Shown here one piece after another: positions 43,854-44,802 of a stretch of 44,802 bases of DNA (its first letter is position 1; every line of letters starts with the position of its first letter). The notes under the pieces are model-generated. The model was not told where the DNA came from. It ran no database searches and worked only from the letters and a program-made list of their open reading frames with translations. A program made the position numbers and the translations under genes. Origin of the DNA: Bacteroidia bacterium (GTDB lineage: Bacteria > Bacteroidota > Bacteroidia > UKL13-3); the NCBI GenBank assembly GCA_014376805.1, contig JACMQU010000108.1:1-44802 (forward strand), given 5' to 3'.

Positions 43854-43884
43854 TTTGTATTTAAAATAGAATTTGTTAACTTTG
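43854..43884 (+). promoter_or_regulatory. Promoter of the rplU-rpmA operon
   Basis: TTTG -33 element (43854-43857) and TAACTTTG -7 element (43877-43884) with a 19-base spacer, the best consensus match in the window. The ATG follows 22 bases after the -7 element. Confidence 0.8.
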
Positions 43885-43906
43885 CGGTCCTTAAAATTTA
43901 TAAATA

Positions 43907-44218
43907 ATGTTTGCAATAGTTGAAATTGCTGGCCAACAATTTAAAGTTGAAAAAGACCAAACTCTTTATGTGCATAGATTGCAGCAAGAGGAAGGCGCCA
44001 GTATTGAACTTGACAGTGTGTTGTTAGTAAACAACAACGGAAGTGTAAAAGTAGGGCTGCCTGCTATCGCCGGAGCCAAAATTGGTGCTACCATTTTAAC
44101 CCACCTAAAAGGTGATAAAGTGATTGTGTTCAAGAAAAAGCGGAGAAAAGGATATAGAAAGAAAAACGGTCACCGTCAGTCTTTTACAAAAATTAAAATT
44201 GATTCTATTAACGCTTAA
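43907..44218 (+). CDS. rplU: 50S ribosomal protein L21
   Basis: 103 residues, normal length. It opens MFAIVEIAGQQFKVEKDQTLYV and carries the family-typical central strand DSVLLVNNNGSVKVGLP and basic C-terminal KKKRRKGYRKKNGHRQSFT. It binds 23S rRNA in the large subunit near L20. It is co-transcribed with rpmA, 18 bases downstream, from a strong promoter. Confidence 0.98.
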   Translation: MFAIVEIAGQQFKVEKDQTLYVHRLQQEEGASIELDSVLLVNNNGSVKVGLPAIAGAKIGATILTHLKGDKVIVFKKKRRKGYRKKNGHRQSFTKIKIDSINA

Positions 44219-44222
44219 TTTC

Positions 44223-44228
44223 AGGAGA
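44223..44228 (+). promoter_or_regulatory. Shine-Dalgarno sequence of rpmA
   Basis: AGGAGA, eight bases before the rpmA ATG. Good Shine-Dalgarno matches are rare before genes in this window and in Bacteroidota generally, so this one stands out. Confidence 0.7.
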
Positions 44229-44236
44229 GAAGAAAA

Positions 44237-44647
44237 ATGGCACACAAAAAAGGGGTCGGTAGTTCAAAGAATGGCCGTGAATCACATAGTAAACGTTTAG
44301 GTGTTAAAATATTCGGTGGTCAATATTGTATAGCAGGTAATATTATCGTTCGTCAGCGTGGTACAAAACACCATCCTGGTGTAAATGTAGGTATTGGTAA
44401 AGATCATACTTTATTTGCTCTAGTGGATGGAAAAGTAGTTTTTAGAAAAAAAGGTAATGATCGTTCTTTTGTATCTATTGCACCACTTGTAGCAAAAATC
44501 AACGAAGGAATAGAGGCACCCGTTGCTTCTAATAAGCCTGCTGCTTCGCATATTCCTGAACCAACATCCACACCTGTAAAACCAGAAATTGTTGAAGTAA
44601 CCGAAACTGCTGAAAAAACTGAAACTGCTGAAGTGGCAGAAGCATAA
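44237..44647 (+). CDS. rpmA: 50S ribosomal protein L27 with long C-terminal extension
   Basis: 136 residues; ordinary L27 has about 85-90. The core (1-~88) is standard: [22 protein letters not shown], then [21 protein letters not shown]. The rest (about 89-136) is an acidic Pro/Ala/Glu/Thr-rich tail with near-repeats ([14 protein letters not shown]). The N-terminal tail of L27 reaches the peptidyl-transferase centre; there is no N-terminal pro-sequence of the Firmicutes type here. The C-terminal tail should lie at the subunit surface; its role is unknown. A terminator follows directly before a tRNA gene. Confidence 0.97.
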   Translation: MAHKKGVGSSKNGRESHSKRLGVKIFGGQYCIAGNIIVRQRGTKHHPGVNVGIGKDHTLFALVDGKVVFRKKGNDRSFVSIAPLVAKINEGIEAPVASNKPAASHIPEPTSTPVKPEIVEVTETAEKTETAEVAEA

Positions 44648-44676
44648 TTTTATTTATCAGAAAGTTAAACTTATTT

Positions 44677-44726
44677 ATTGCGAATTGTTTTGAGCCTTAA
44701 AGCCTAAAATAGTTCGCAATATTTTT
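44677..44726 (+). terminator. Intrinsic terminator of rplU-rpmA, abutting the tRNA gene
   Basis: A 15-bp stem with two wobble pairs (44677-44691 with 44706-44720; base ATTGCGAA/TTCGCAAT) and a 14-base loop, followed by ATTTTT. The T run ends at 44726, one base before the tRNA gene. Confidence 0.8.
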
Positions 44727-44800
<74 letters not shown>

Positions 44801-44802
44801 CA

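Overview
The window comes from an AT-rich chromosome of the phylum Bacteroidota. Four things point there: a type IX secretion sorting domain at the end of the protein ending at 30656; repeated matches to the Bacteroidota sigma-A element TAnnTTTG upstream of genes; almost no Shine-Dalgarno sequences (rpmA is an exception); and family content such as YtrA-type ABC operons, helix-hairpin-helix outer-membrane proteins and multihaem/TPR cytochromes. The order (Sphingobacteriales or Chitinophagales-like) is a guess. No phage, insertion sequence or CRISPR array is visible. Most of the window is ordinary chromosomal backbone.

Layout. 1-869: a 7TMR-DISM sensor fragment entering from the left and stopping early. 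804-3554 (minus): a four-gene YtrA/GntR-ABC operon with a palindromic operator at its start. 3790-5955: a secreted vWA-plus-leucine-rich-repeat protein. 6038-8476 (minus): a membrane pyrophosphatase with an unusual 102-residue Cys/Met-rich tail. 8627-11508: two translationally coupled outer-membrane barrel proteins, the second carrying a periplasmic helix-hairpin-helix DNA-binding-type domain. 11895-13730: an alpha-oxoamine synthase and a secreted thioredoxin. 14408-18350 (minus): miaB, a degenerate MtfA-like membrane protein and a sigma-54 activator in one operon. 18673-23663: SRPBCC protein, RmlD-like reductase, a 53-residue membrane protein overlapping a ComEA-like protein, acyl-CoA dehydrogenase, glycosyltransferase. 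23949-27002: miaA, terC, lipB and convergent marC. 27052-34120: PASTA protein, T9SS cargo, rhodanese, heptahaem cytochrome/TPR protein, MltG. 34205-38667: zinc peptidase, DtxR/MntR-type regulator with an Nramp-USP fusion transporter, thioesterase, smpB. 38725-40296 (minus): beta-barrel protein and pcm. 40570-43827: Gfo/Idh/MocA oxidoreductase, lipoprotein and polyprenyl-phosphate sugar transferase. 43907-44800: rplU, rpmA and tRNA-Ala(GGC).

Functional links. MiaA and MiaB, encoded about 6 kb apart, catalyse consecutive steps of ms2i6A37 tRNA modification. The DtxR-type regulator and the Nramp transporter form a self-contained metal-homeostasis pair with a visible inverted repeat in the promoter. 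The GntR regulator probably controls its own ABC operon through an AGTGTA/TACACT palindrome. The least conventional items are the Cys-rich pyrophosphatase tail, the HhH-barrel outer-membrane unit, and the MtfA-like protein whose HExxH motif has become MQYAL. All functional statements rest on motif reading by eye; no database search was run.
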